A DNA stretch of 64,000 nucleotides from NCBI RefSeq assembly GCF_002975275.1, contig NZ_PCOQ01000012.1, forward strand, positions 1 through 64,000. The letters are read 5' to 3'. A program made the position numbers and the translations under genes. Every line of letters begins with the position of its first letter. The first letter of the stretch is position 1. This DNA comes from Achromobacter sp. MYb9 (GTDB taxonomy: Bacteria; Pseudomonadota; Gammaproteobacteria; Burkholderiales; Burkholderiaceae_B). Positions 45,331-54,500 of the stretch are shown in pieces. The notes under the pieces are model-generated. The model was not told where the DNA came from and searched no databases. It saw nothing but the letters and a program-made list of their open reading frames with translations.

Positions 45331-46431
45331 TCAGTCGGCGTTGGCGCCTTGCTTGGCTTGCCGCATCAAGCGCATGGCCAGCGTCGACACCGAGGCCACC
45401 AAGGGCTCGCCCGTGTCGGAATTGCTCATCACCAGAACGGCAAGCTTGTCTTGCGGCGCAAGCAGGTAGCGCGAGTGGAAGGCTTCCGTGGCGCCACTGT
45501 GCTCATACAGGGAGACCCTTCCAACCAGATCGTCGCCGCAGGGCGCCGCCAGCCAGGACAGCGCCAGCCGGCAACTCAGGTCCAGGCTGGCGCCAGAGAC
45601 CGTTTCCAGGTTCAGGACGGCCAGGGCTGATTCGTCCTTCAGGACGCGTTCGCCGCGGAATACGCCGCCCGCGAACAACATGCTGGAAAAGCGCGCCATT
45701 TCAGAGGTGCTCATCCACAAGCCGTCGGCAGCCTCGTTGGGCTGTGCCGTTTCGACCCACGGCACGCCACGCCGGAATCCCGCCGCACGCAACTCCAGCA
45801 TGCGGGCGTTCGCCTGGTAGCCTGCGCGTGGCATGTTCAAAGGGTGCAGGAGCGTGCGCCGCACATAAGCGTCTAGCGGCTCTTGAGTGGCATGCGCCAC
45901 CATGTCTCCCAGCAGGGCGTAAGCCATGTCGGCGCGGGCCCGGCCCATCGTGTCTTCCAGGGTGGCCGGGTGCAAGGTCAACAGGTTGCGCGCGGTGTAA
46001 GGGGCCGCCCCCATCCATTGCATTGCGTTGCGGCGCGGCTCGACGTGCCAATCGGGCAGGGTCTGACCCGCCGGCGCATCAAGCGGCAAGCTGCCGTCGT
46101 CCGCCGCGCGGAACACGCCGGCCGCCGTGACGATCTTGCTGATGGCGCCTACGCGATAGAGCGTATCGCTGGTCGCCGTCCGATGCCGTGCGGGGTCCGC
46201 ATAGCCAAAGCCCGTGCTCCAGACAACGCGCTGGTCGTCCACGATCGTGATCGACAGGCCAGGCACCTTGTGCTTGCCCATGTCATAGGGAATCCGCTGC
46301 TCCAGATAGCCAAGAACCGCGTCGTAATCGCCTTTGGCAATGGCGGGCGGCGCGGCGGGCGGCAGATGCTGGCACCCGCCGGCGGCGGCCAGCAACGTCC
46401 CGATGGCGACCAGGCGGCTAAGGGAAAACAT
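45331..46431 (-). CDS. serine-hydrolase-like lipoprotein, catalytic serine missing
   Basis: A 366-residue protein with the fold of class C beta-lactamase / penicillin-binding-protein-like hydrolases. The N-terminus is a lipoprotein signal with lipobox AAGGC. Fold marks are VPGLSITIVDDQRVVWSTGFGYAD, LYRVGAISK, ALLGDMV, GLWMSTSEMARF and YEHSGATEAFHS. The SxxK motif, normally GSISK, reads GAISK here (codon GCC for Ala), so the nucleophile is lost, and the YxN position reads RAD instead of YSN. It is therefore probably inactive as a hydrolase and may bind peptidoglycan or a ligand. ATG 46431 is preferred; a TTG at 46443 is possible. Downstream of the RstAB-like genes on the same strand. Confidence 0.82.
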   Translation of the reverse strand: MFSLSRLVAIGTLLAAAGGCQHLPPAAPPAIAKGDYDAVLGYLEQRIPYDMGKHKVPGLSITIVDDQRVVWSTGFGYADPARHRTATSDTLYRVGAISKIVTAAGVFRAADDGSLPLDAPAGQTLPDWHVEPRRNAMQWMGAAPYTARNLLTLHPATLEDTMGRARADMAYALLGDMVAHATQEPLDAYVRRTLLHPLNMPRAGYQANARMLELRAAGFRRGVPWVETAQPNEAADGLWMSTSEMARFSSMLFAGGVFRGERVLKDESALAVLNLETVSGASLDLSCRLALSWLAAPCGDDLVGRVSLYEHSGATEAFHSRYLLAPQDKLAVLVMSNSDTGEPLVASVSTLAMRLMRQAKQGANAD

Positions 46432-46502
46432 GGCTTGCGGCAAACCCTCTTCAACGAGAATGCCGTCATGCTATCCACCGGCCAGGTCCGGATCTTTCCC
46501 GC

Positions 46503-46544
46503 TTTGTATGGAGTTTGTGAAGATTCGGCGGGCGCTTTGTGAAG
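46503..46544. promoter_or_regulatory. 11-bp phased direct repeats in the serine-hydrolase-like promoter
   Basis: TTTGTGAAG occurs exactly twice, at 46514-46522 and 46536-46544 (22-base spacing), and a related TTTGTATGG starts at 46503, 11 bases before the first. On the coding (minus) strand these read CTTCACAAA. Direct repeats phased by helical turns are the usual site form for OmpR/PhoB-type regulators, and such a regulator is encoded next door. They lie 72-113 bases upstream of the ATG. Confidence 0.5.
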
Positions 46545-46571
46545 TTTCTTTACGCCTGCATCCGCCAGGCG

Positions 46572-47879
46572 TCAGACGGCCTTCCAGCTGATGACGAAAC
46601 GCGCCCCGCCCAACGGGCTGTCCGTGGCCAGCGCCGTGCCGTTATGCCACCTTGCCACCCGGCTGACGATGGCCAGCCCCAGGCCCGTGCCGCCCGTGCC
46701 GCGGTCGCGGCTTTCATCCAGGCGGATAAAGGGCTCGAAGATGCGTTCGCGGTCGGCGGGCGGCACGCCCGGACCGTCGTCGTCCACCATCAGCACATAT
46801 TCCTGCGGGGCCGGACTGGTCAGGCTCACCTGCACTCGGTCGCCCGCATGACGGATCGCGTTCTGCAGCAGGTTCAACAGCGCCCGCGTCATGTAGCGCT
46901 GGTGCAGCCGCACCTGCGGCACGCCGCATTCAGACACGACGCAATGCACGCCGGACACTCCGGCCTCGTAAGCGGCGTGTTGCACGACGGAATCCAGCCA
47001 CCCGCGCGCATCCTGCGCCCGCAGGGCGACGTCATCGCTCTTGTGCTCAAGGCGGGCATACATCAGCAACTCGGACGCCATGCCGTCCAATTCCGCCACA
47101 TCGCTTTTCATTTCTTCGACCAGGCGCTTGCGAGCATCCGGATCCGCCTCACGGTCAATCATGTCCAGCTCGAAAGACAAGCGGGCGATCGGCGTGCGCA
47201 GTTCATGCGACACGGCGTTGGTCAGGTCGCGCTGATTGCTGATCAGTGCACCGATGCGGTCAGACATCTGGTTGAAGGTATCGCCCAGATTGCGAATGCT
47301 GGAATGCCGCGACAACCCCGCCCGCGCCTGGAGATCCCCCTGCCCCATACGCTGCGCCGCAGTCTTCAGCGCTTCCAGGTCGCGCCAGATGGGTAGCGCC
47401 CACACCAGCATGAACGCGCACAGCAGCAGCCCCAGCGCGGAATAGATCCCGGCGATCACCCACGGGCCGATGGACGGCTCGGGCGGCAGCTTGACTTCAA
47501 TCCACTGCGCGCCGGGCCCCGGAATGGCGGCCACGAACGTCATCAGCTTGTCACGCTGAAAGAACCCGCCCTCCGCGATGGTCTTGCGCTCTTCGTCCGT
47601 CAATTGATAGCCGTCTGCTTCATAGTCCGCAGGAGCCAGCACCTTCAACCCAAGGCCGTAATGCGGCGCCAACGCATCGCGCACGTAGGCAGCCCGCTCC
47701 TCGGGCGCGACCCGGCCGATTTCCTGCGTCAGGCTGTGAAGCTGCCCTCGCACTGCTTCGCGCACATAGGAATCATTGACCGGCTCGAAGAAGTAATTGG
47801 CGGTTCGGTCGACCACTTCGTTGGAAATGACGAAACCGATGGCCAGCACCACGAAAAGCCGCAGGACAAACTTAAGCAT
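46572..47879 (-). CDS. RstB-like sensor histidine kinase
   Basis: A 435-residue inner-membrane kinase. Helix 1 at about 5-25, a periplasmic sensor region of about 115 residues, helix 2 at about 140-162, then HAMP (RDLEALKTAAQRMGQGDLQAR), HisKA with phosphoacceptor His225 in AVSHELRTPIARL, and HATPase with NLLQNAIRHA, VDDDGPGVP and GTGGTGLGLAIV. Domain order and wording (FEPFIRLDESRDRGTGGTGLGLAIV) follow E. coli RstB. Its ATG lies 8 bases inside the regulator gene. Signal unknown; RstB homologues respond to acidity or magnesium through PhoQ. Confidence 0.9.
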   Translation of the reverse strand: MLKFVLRLFVVLAIGFVISNEVVDRTANYFFEPVNDSYVREAVRGQLHSLTQEIGRVAPEERAAYVRDALAPHYGLGLKVLAPADYEADGYQLTDEERKTIAEGGFFQRDKLMTFVAAIPGPGAQWIEVKLPPEPSIGPWVIAGIYSALGLLLCAFMLVWALPIWRDLEALKTAAQRMGQGDLQARAGLSRHSSIRNLGDTFNQMSDRIGALISNQRDLTNAVSHELRTPIARLSFELDMIDREADPDARKRLVEEMKSDVAELDGMASELLMYARLEHKSDDVALRAQDARGWLDSVVQHAAYEAGVSGVHCVVSECGVPQVRLHQRYMTRALLNLLQNAIRHAGDRVQVSLTSPAPQEYVLMVDDDGPGVPPADRERIFEPFIRLDESRDRGTGGTGLGLAIVSRVARWHNGTALATDSPLGGARFVISWKAV

Positions 47880-48573
47880 CACCACCCTCGTGTGCCTTGG
47901 GCGAGAACAGATAGCCCTTGCCCCACACGGTCTTGATGCGCGCGGGATCGCGCGGGTCGTCATCGAGCTTGCGGCGCAGCTTGCTGACGCAGACGTCGAC
48001 GCTGCGGTCCAACCCGTTGAACTCGATACCGCGCACGGCGTTCAGCAAGTCGTCGCGCGTAAGCACCTGGCCGGCCTGGCTAGCCAGCGCCCACAGCATT
48101 TCGAATTCCATCGTCGTCAGGTCGACTTCGACGCCGGCGTGGACGACGGCCCGCGTGCGCCGGTCAATGGCGAGCGGCCCGAACTCCAGGTGCTCCGGCG
48201 GCTCGTCCAATTGGTTGTGGCGCCGCATCAGCGCCCGGATCCGCGCCAGCAGCACGCGGGGCTCGACGGGTTTGATGACGTAATCGTCAGCGCCGGACTC
48301 CAGCCCCAGAATCTGGTCCAGGTCGTCCTCGCGCGCGGTCAACATCAGAATGGGCGCGGACGAAAACGCGCGCAGGTCGCGGCACACCTGCAGCCCGTCG
48401 CGGCCGGGCAGCATCAGGTCCAGGATGGTGATCGCCGGTTCGTGGCGGCGAAACGCCTCTACGGCATGATCGCCACGGTAGGCCTGGGCGACGTTGAACC
48501 CGTGTTGTTCCAAAAACTGCGCGATCAGACGCGACAGCTTGGGATCGTCTTCGACTAGCAAGGCCTTGGTCAT
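47872..48573 (-). CDS. RstA-like response regulator (OmpR family)
   Basis: A 233-residue regulator. Receiver: Glu8-Asp9-Asp10, phosphoacceptor Asp52 in LDLMLPGRDG, Lys101 in YVIKPVEPR. DNA-binding winged helix: LTTMEFEMLWALASQAGQVLTRDDLLNAVRGIEFNGLDRSVDVCVSKLRRKL and KTVWGKGYLF. The EFNGLDRSVDV wording is shared with E. coli RstA. The start at 48573 places the receiver correctly; the frame is open upstream but without family-like sequence. It overlaps its kinase gene by 8 bases. Confidence 0.9.
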   Translation of the reverse strand: MTKALLVEDDPKLSRLIAQFLEQHGFNVAQAYRGDHAVEAFRRHEPAITILDLMLPGRDGLQVCRDLRAFSSAPILMLTAREDDLDQILGLESGADDYVIKPVEPRVLLARIRALMRRHNQLDEPPEHLEFGPLAIDRRTRAVVHAGVEVDLTTMEFEMLWALASQAGQVLTRDDLLNAVRGIEFNGLDRSVDVCVSKLRRKLDDDPRDPARIKTVWGKGYLFSPKAHEGGDA

Positions 48574-48680
48574 AGTTCTGACAAGAGTAGGTCTAGGGGC
48601 CGCAACGCCTTCGCGTGCGGAGAGCCGGGCGTTCGACACCGCTGTTGCGGTCCAGTTCCCGGCAGGCGTCGCGCCAATGC

Positions 48681-48716
48681 AAAAACCGGGCCGGAAGTCT
48701 ATGGCTTCCGGCCCGG
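48681..48716 (-). terminator. rho-independent terminator of the solitary liv-type binding-protein gene
   Basis: Arms at 48686-48697 and 48705-48716 are perfect 12-base complements over a 7-base loop; on the minus strand five T follow (A-run 48681-48685). It begins about 77 bases past the binding-protein stop and separates it from the RstA-like gene. Confidence 0.85.
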
Positions 48717-48792
48717 TGGTCATGCGGACGCTTTCGCGTCTGCATCCGATGCCGCGGGCCGTGGGGCTATTGCCTCCCGGCCCGCCAGGGCA

Positions 48793-49920
48793 TCACTTAT
48801 AGACGGTCTTGGAACCATCCTTGTGCCAGGTGAACACGTCGAACGAGAAGTTCGTCAGGTCGCCTTGCTTGTTCCAGGACACCTTGCCGATCGGCGTGTC
48901 GAAGGAATTGGCGTGCAGGTACTTGGCGACCTTGGTGGGGTCGTCCGAGCCCGCGCCCTTGATGCCGTCCGCGATGACTTGAGTGGCCGTGTAGGCCGTC
49001 ATCTGGAACGCGCCGCCGGCGTTGCGCTTCTTGGCTTCGAAAGACTTGACGATGTCGGCGTTGGCGGCGTTCTGGGTAAAGTCGGCCGGCAGGGTCAGCA
49101 ACATGCCTTCGACGGCGTCGCCGGCAATGGCGTTGATGTCCGGATTGCCCGCGCCTTCCGGACCCATCCACTTGGCCTTCACGCCTTGCTCGGCTGCCTG
49201 ACGCAGCAGCAGGCCCATTTCCGGGTGGTAGCCGCCGTAGTAGACAAAGTCGACGCCTTGGCTCTTCAGCTTGGTGATCACGGCCGAATAGTCGCTGTCA
49301 CCGGCGTTGATGCCTTCAAACACGGCAACCGGCACGCCGCCCTTCTCGAGGTCGTTCTTGACCGCCGTGGCGATGCCCTGGCCATACGACTGCTTGTCGT
49401 GCAGCACGGCGGCTTTCTTCGGCTTGATCTTTTCCAGCACGAACTTGGCGGCGGCGGGACCTTGCTGGTCGTCGCGGCCGATCGTGCGGAAGATGAACTC
49501 GTAGTTCTTGCCGTCCGTGAGGGCCGGCGCCGTGGCCGAAGGCGTCACCATGACGACGCCTTCATTGTTATAGATGTCGGCGGCGGCGATGGTCGCGCCC
49601 GAGCACACGTGGCCCACCACGAATCCGATCTTGCTGTTGACGACGCGGTTGGCGGCGACGGGGCCCTGCTTGGGTTCGCAGCCATCGTCGATCACAACGG
49701 TTTCCAGCTTCTTGCCATTCACGCCACCCGCGGCGTTGATGCGTTCGACAGCCGTGTCGACGCCTTCACGGACCATATCGCCATACTGAGTCACCGCGCC
49801 GGTGGTGGGGCCCACCACGCCGATCTTGATGGTTTGCGCTTGCGCTCCCGCCGCAAACGTCAGGCCAGCGGCGACGCCCAGCGCCGCAATGACCGGGGTC
49901 AGACGAAATACTGGCTTCAT
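48793..49920 (-). CDS. LivK-type substrate-binding protein (second copy, orphan)
   Basis: A 375-residue periplasmic protein with a clear signal peptide (to AGAQAQ). It shares many motifs with the livK product at 36634, including VIDDGCEPKQGPVAANRVVNS, VGHVCSGATIAAADIYN, FRTIGRDDQQGP, AAVLHDKQSYGQGIATAVK and FVYYGGYHPEMGLLLRQAAEQGVKAKWMGPEG. No permease or ATPase is adjacent and it has its own terminator, so it probably feeds the LivHMGF complex with a second ligand range. The pair likely arose by duplication. Confidence 0.92.
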   Translation of the reverse strand: MKPVFRLTPVIAALGVAAGLTFAAGAQAQTIKIGVVGPTTGAVTQYGDMVREGVDTAVERINAAGGVNGKKLETVVIDDGCEPKQGPVAANRVVNSKIGFVVGHVCSGATIAAADIYNNEGVVMVTPSATAPALTDGKNYEFIFRTIGRDDQQGPAAAKFVLEKIKPKKAAVLHDKQSYGQGIATAVKNDLEKGGVPVAVFEGINAGDSDYSAVITKLKSQGVDFVYYGGYHPEMGLLLRQAAEQGVKAKWMGPEGAGNPDINAIAGDAVEGMLLTLPADFTQNAANADIVKSFEAKKRNAGGAFQMTAYTATQVIADGIKGAGSDDPTKVAKYLHANSFDTPIGKVSWNKQGDLTNFSFDVFTWHKDGSKTVYK

Positions 49921-50190
49921 GAGTGGACTCCTCTAATCGCTTGTAATCGTTGGTTTTTGAACCGGGCGGACGCCGGAAAACGATGTGGTCACGCCCCGTT
50001 ACTGTGCATGTGCACGGCAAGCATACACTGAAAAAACCCTGTATTTGGAGCCCATCCGGCACGACTTCCGGCGTCCTCCGGGCACGTGGGTGCCGCATCG
50101 CGCACAGGCCCCGCTTTATACCCGGCGCCATATATGCAAAAGACGATTTATTCGTTTGAGTTACTAGGGCCGCGCGGCATGATGGCCGCC

Positions 50191-50787
50191 ATGAGACTCC
50201 AACCGATCATCGTCCCCGGATGGAAAAACTCCGGACCGGACCACTGGCAATCACGCTGGGCGACCCTGCTGCCCCATGCGGTGCGCATCCAGCAGCGCGA
50301 CTGGGAAAACCCGGCGGCGCCCGAATGGATCGCGACCCTGGCGGCGGAAGTCGACCAGGCCCGCAGCCCGGTGCTGCTGATCGCCCATAGCCTGGGCTGC
50401 CTGATCAGCGCCGCGCTGCCCGTCCCCTTGCGGGCAAAGGTCGCCGGTGCGCTGCTGGTGGCGCCGGCGGACGTGGAATCCGCTGACGCGCCAGCCTGCT
50501 TACGCGGGTTCTTGCCGATTCCGCGCCAGCCCCTGCCATTCCAAAGCGTCGTGGTCGCCAGCGACAACGACCCCTATTGCCGCCTGGAGCGCGCCCGCGC
50601 CTTCGCGCAGGACTGGGGTAGCCGGGTCATCGTGCTGCCAGGGGCCGGGCACATCAATGCCGACAGTGGCCTGGCGGATTGGCCCCAGGGCCTGAAGATA
50701 TTCGGCGCGCTGCGCCGCCGCGCCTCCTGGCGTATCCCGACCCCGGCCAAACGGATTCCACCGGTGCCGGTTTGCGGCGTGTCCTGA
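50191..50787 (+). CDS. RBBP9/YdeN-type alpha/beta hydrolase
   Basis: A 198-residue serine hydrolase of the DUF1749/RBBP9-YdeN family. IIVPGWKNSGPDHWQSRWA at the start, nucleophile Ser in LLIAHSLGCLIS, SVVVASDNDPYC with the acid, and the catalytic histidine in GAGHINADSGLADWPQG are all recognisable. Small esterases of this type have poorly known substrates. Several in-frame ATGs lie at 50179, 50182 and 50191; the last sits directly before the first strand and is preferred. A strong terminator follows the gene. Confidence 0.88.
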   Translation: MRLQPIIVPGWKNSGPDHWQSRWATLLPHAVRIQQRDWENPAAPEWIATLAAEVDQARSPVLLIAHSLGCLISAALPVPLRAKVAGALLVAPADVESADAPACLRGFLPIPRQPLPFQSVVVASDNDPYCRLERARAFAQDWGSRVIVLPGAGHINADSGLADWPQGLKIFGALRRRASWRIPTPAKRIPPVPVCGVS

Positions 50788-50825
50788 TTGGACCTTAGCC
50801 GCAAGTTACACCTACCCTGCCTGCG

Positions 50826-50852
50826 AAAGCACGCCGCCCGGCGTGCTTTTTT
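50826..50852 (+). terminator. rho-independent terminator after the RBBP9-type hydrolase
   Basis: AAAGCACGCC (50826-50835) and GGCGTGCTTT (50840-50849) form a 10-bp stem over GCCC and run into a six-T stretch. Confidence 0.9.
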
Positions 50853-51521
50853 GCCACAGATTCGCGAGCATCCCCGCGCATTGCCACCCAATTTGCCCTC
50901 TTTGTCATGTGATTCTTGCAAACCTTGCAAGTCATGACAAAAAAAGGCCCGCCTTTCATCGCGTCTGAATCGTTTTGATTAATCTTGCCCAATACAAGTT
51001 ACAAATGATTGATATCCTACGGCCCCGGAAGCTTAACGACAGCGAAACGTAAGGATCGTTCCACGGGTTGCCTGTGTGCCCGTGGTTACCTGCGCGGGCT
51101 CAAACAGCTGAATCCTCGGTATACAGTAAAATCAATCTGTTTAAATCAATTTGTTTCTGCGCGTGCACCGCACAAATGCCCCGCCCTTGCCCAAGCGAGC
51201 GGAAGAGAAGGCATTGGTCAGACTGGAAAACAGAACATTCAAGTAATGAGCATAACGAGCATTCTCAAGGCGCTCCGGCAGCAGCGCCCACGCAGTGTCC
51301 AGGACAAGGGGGCCATCCGCGCGATGGCAGCAACAGGGAGAACCGCCATATCGGGCCGCATCGGCCGCGCTTGATCGTCAGGCACAGACTCAGTCTTGGT
51401 CTGATTGACAAGGCGTCCGGCCATTCCGGCACCCAGGCCGTTACCGGCTCCCATTCCCCCTGCGGCTTGACCGCACTCTCATATTCCGCGTCGCGATACG
51501 ACGCGGTTGGAAGGACACTGC
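50853..51521. other. 669-bp intergenic region upstream of the polyketide synthase
   Basis: No well-supported gene. The sequence is AT-richer than its neighbours, most clearly at 50930-51020 and 51118-51170. A small hairpin pairs CCACGGG (51061-51067) with CCCGTGG (51079-51085). A possible 42-codon reading frame (51246-51374, starting MSITSILKAL and rich in Arg) has no ribosome binding site and is not claimed as a gene. The PKS promoter must be in this region, but no unambiguous -35/-10 pair is visible, and no ops/JUMPstart element was found. Confidence 0.45.
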
Positions 51522-54500
51522 ATGGCTAAGCGCGTTGCCGTCATCGGATTATCATTCCGATTCCCCAGCACCACTGTAGACAACTACTGGCCAGCGCTGC
51601 TGGAAGGCCGTGACCTAGTCTCCCGCGTTGCCGAAGACCGCTGGTCCGCCGACGCTTACCTGCACCCCGCCAAGGACCACCCGGGCACGGCTTACACCTT
51701 TGCCGCCGGCTCCATTGGCGACATCGCCGGTTTCGATGCCGGCTTTTTCGGCATTTCCCCGCGCGAAGCCGCCCTCATGGACCCGCAGCAACGCCTGCTG
51801 CTGGAAATGAGCTGGGAAGCCATGGAACAGGCGGGTGTACGTCCGTCCGCCCTGCGCGGCACGAATTGCGGTGTCTATATTGGCATCGCCAGCTCTGATT
51901 ACGCCTATCGTCTGGCTGAAGACCTGAACGCCGTCGACGCATCGATGGCCACGGGCAATACCGCCAGCATCGCCGCCAACCGCCTGTCGTATTTCTTCGA
52001 CCTGCGCGGCCCCAGCATCGCCATGGACACGGCGTGTTCGTCATCCCTGGTGGCTTTCCACCAGGCATGCCGCGCCATTGTTTCGGGCGAATGCAGCCAG
52101 GCTCTCGCCGGAGGCGTGAGTCTGCACCTTCACCCTTACGGTTTCATTACATTTTCCAAGGCATCGATGTTGTCGCCCCGTGGGCGCTGCAACGTCTTCG
52201 ATGCGGCAGGCGATGGCTATGTCCGTTCAGAAGGCGGCGGCATTTTCCTGCTGAAGGACTACGACCAGGCCGTGGCGGATGGCGACAACATCCTGGCCGT
52301 CGTGGCCGGGTCGGCCGTCAACACCGATGGCCGCAAGTCAGGGCTGACGGTGCCCAGCGCCGACGCCCAGGCCACGCTGATGCGCCAGGCCTACGAGCAA
52401 GCGGGTATTTCGCCCGCGGACATCGACTACCTTGAAGCGCACGGGACGGGCACCGCAGTCGGCGACCCGATCGAAACGCGCGCCATCGGGGCCGCCCTGG
52501 CCCAGCGGCGCGGCAAAGACGCGCCGCTGCCCATCGGTTCGGTCAAGAGCAACCTGGGCCACCTCGAAGCCGCCTCCGGCGTCGCCGGCCTGGTCAAGGC
52601 GATGTATGTGTTACAGCATCGCGTGGTGCCGGCCACCATCGGCATCAAGACGCTCAACCCCAAGATCGAGTTCCAGAACTGGAACCTGGACGTCGTCACC
52701 CAGAATCGCAAGCTGCGCCAAACAGGCAAGCTGGTCGTCGGCGTGAACTCGTTCGGTTTCGGCGGCGCCAATGCGCACGTAATCCTGGAAAGCGCGCCCC
52801 AGCGCAGCCCGGCGGCCGAAGGCAAGATGGCCAAGACCGCTCCGATTCCGGTGCTGGTGTCCGGCAAGACGCCCCAGGCGCTGAAAGCCGCGGCGCGGCA
52901 GATGGCGGAGGTCTTGCGCGGCAAGCCTGCCAAATTCCTGTACAACGCGGCCTATCACGCCGCAATGCGGCGCGACTGGCACGCCGAGCGTGCCGTCGTC
53001 TTCGGCACCCACTGCAACACCGTCGCCGACCTGCTCCAGCAGTTCGCCGACGACGCAGAGTCCCATCCGGAAGTAACGGTCGGCACGGCCTTGAAATTGG
53101 CACGCGGCCCCGTCATGGTCTATTCGGGCAATGGTTCGCAATGGGCCAAAATGGGCCGCCGCTTGTTGGCGGACCCGGTTTTCGCCACCGCCATCGACGA
53201 GGTTGACGCGCTGTTCTCGCAGTACGCCGATTTCTCGCTGCACAAGGAATTGGCAGGCGAAAACGGCGACGACCGCTACGAACGCACCGAAATCGCCCAG
53301 CCTGCGCTCTTTGCGCTGCAAGTCGGCATTACGCGCATGCTGGCGCAACGTGGCGTCGTGCCCTCGGCCGTTATCGGCCACAGCGTCGGGGAAGTCGCCG
53401 CCGCCTGGGCCTGCGGCGCCCTGAGCCTGCCCGATGCCGTTTGCGTCATCTTCCAACGCAGCCGCCTGCAAGGCGAAACCAAGGGCCAAGGCCGCATGAC
53501 GGCCGTTGGCATCAGCGGGGAAGAAACACTGGCGCTGATCGCCCAGCACAATCTGGGCGACAGAGTCTGCGTGGCCGGCTTCAACAGCAGCCGAGGCGCG
53601 ACCATCGCCGGTTCGCCCGAGGCGTTGACCGTGCTGGAAGCGGCGCTGGCCGAGCAAGCGCTCTTCTTCCGGCGCCTGGATCTTGACTACGCGTTCCATA
53701 GCCCTGCCATGGACGGCATCGAAGCAGGCATCCGCGAATCGCTCGCGGGTATCCAGCCGCGCACGAACGATATTCCGTTCTACTCCACCGTCACCGGCGC
53801 CTTGCTGGACGGCGCCTCGCTGACCGCCGACTACTGGTGGCATAACGTACGCCAACCTGTGCGCTTCGAGCAGGCGGCCAACGCGTTGGCCGCCGAAGGC
53901 AACAACATTTTTGTCGAGGTCGGCCCGCATCCGCTATTGCGCTCGTACCTGAACGACACGCTGAAAACGGCCGACATGCAGGGCCGCGTGCTCAGCACCG
54001 CCACACGCGGCGGCGACGATCCCGAGAAAATCTGGACCGCTGCCGGACAAGTCATTGCCAGCGGCGGCCAACTGGATCTGCAATCGCTCTTCCCGTGGGT
54101 CGGGTCGGCCGTGGAGCTACCGGCCTACCCCTGGCAGCGCGAGCGCCATTGGCATCCCACCACCGCCGAATCGCTTGGCCTGCTGTCTCGCCGTCATGTG
54201 CATCCGCTGTTGGGGTACCCCTTGCAGCAGCATGAGCACACCTGGCAGAACCAGCTTGACACGCAATCCCATCCCGCGCTGGCCGACCACGTCGTCGGCG
54301 ATGCCGTGGTATTTCCGGGCACCGGTTTCGCCGAAATCGCGCTGGCGGCCGCGCTGCAGTGGCAGGATGGCGACTACGCCGAGCTGGAAGAACTGGAAAT
54401 CCACGCCCCGTTGCTGCTGAACGCGTCGCCCAGTAAATTGACGCGCTTCTTGCTGGATGACGCCGACGGCCGCTTCCGCATCAACGCCAAGGACAGCAAC

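Noticed and set aside
51246..51374. 42-codon Arg-rich open frame upstream of the PKS
   Set aside because: No ribosome binding site and no recognisable similarity; kept only as a remark in the intergenic entry.
50853..51521. Search for an ops/JUMPstart (RfaH-type) element before the polysaccharide genes
   Set aside because: No GGCGGTAGC-like core was found here or at 60494-60865.
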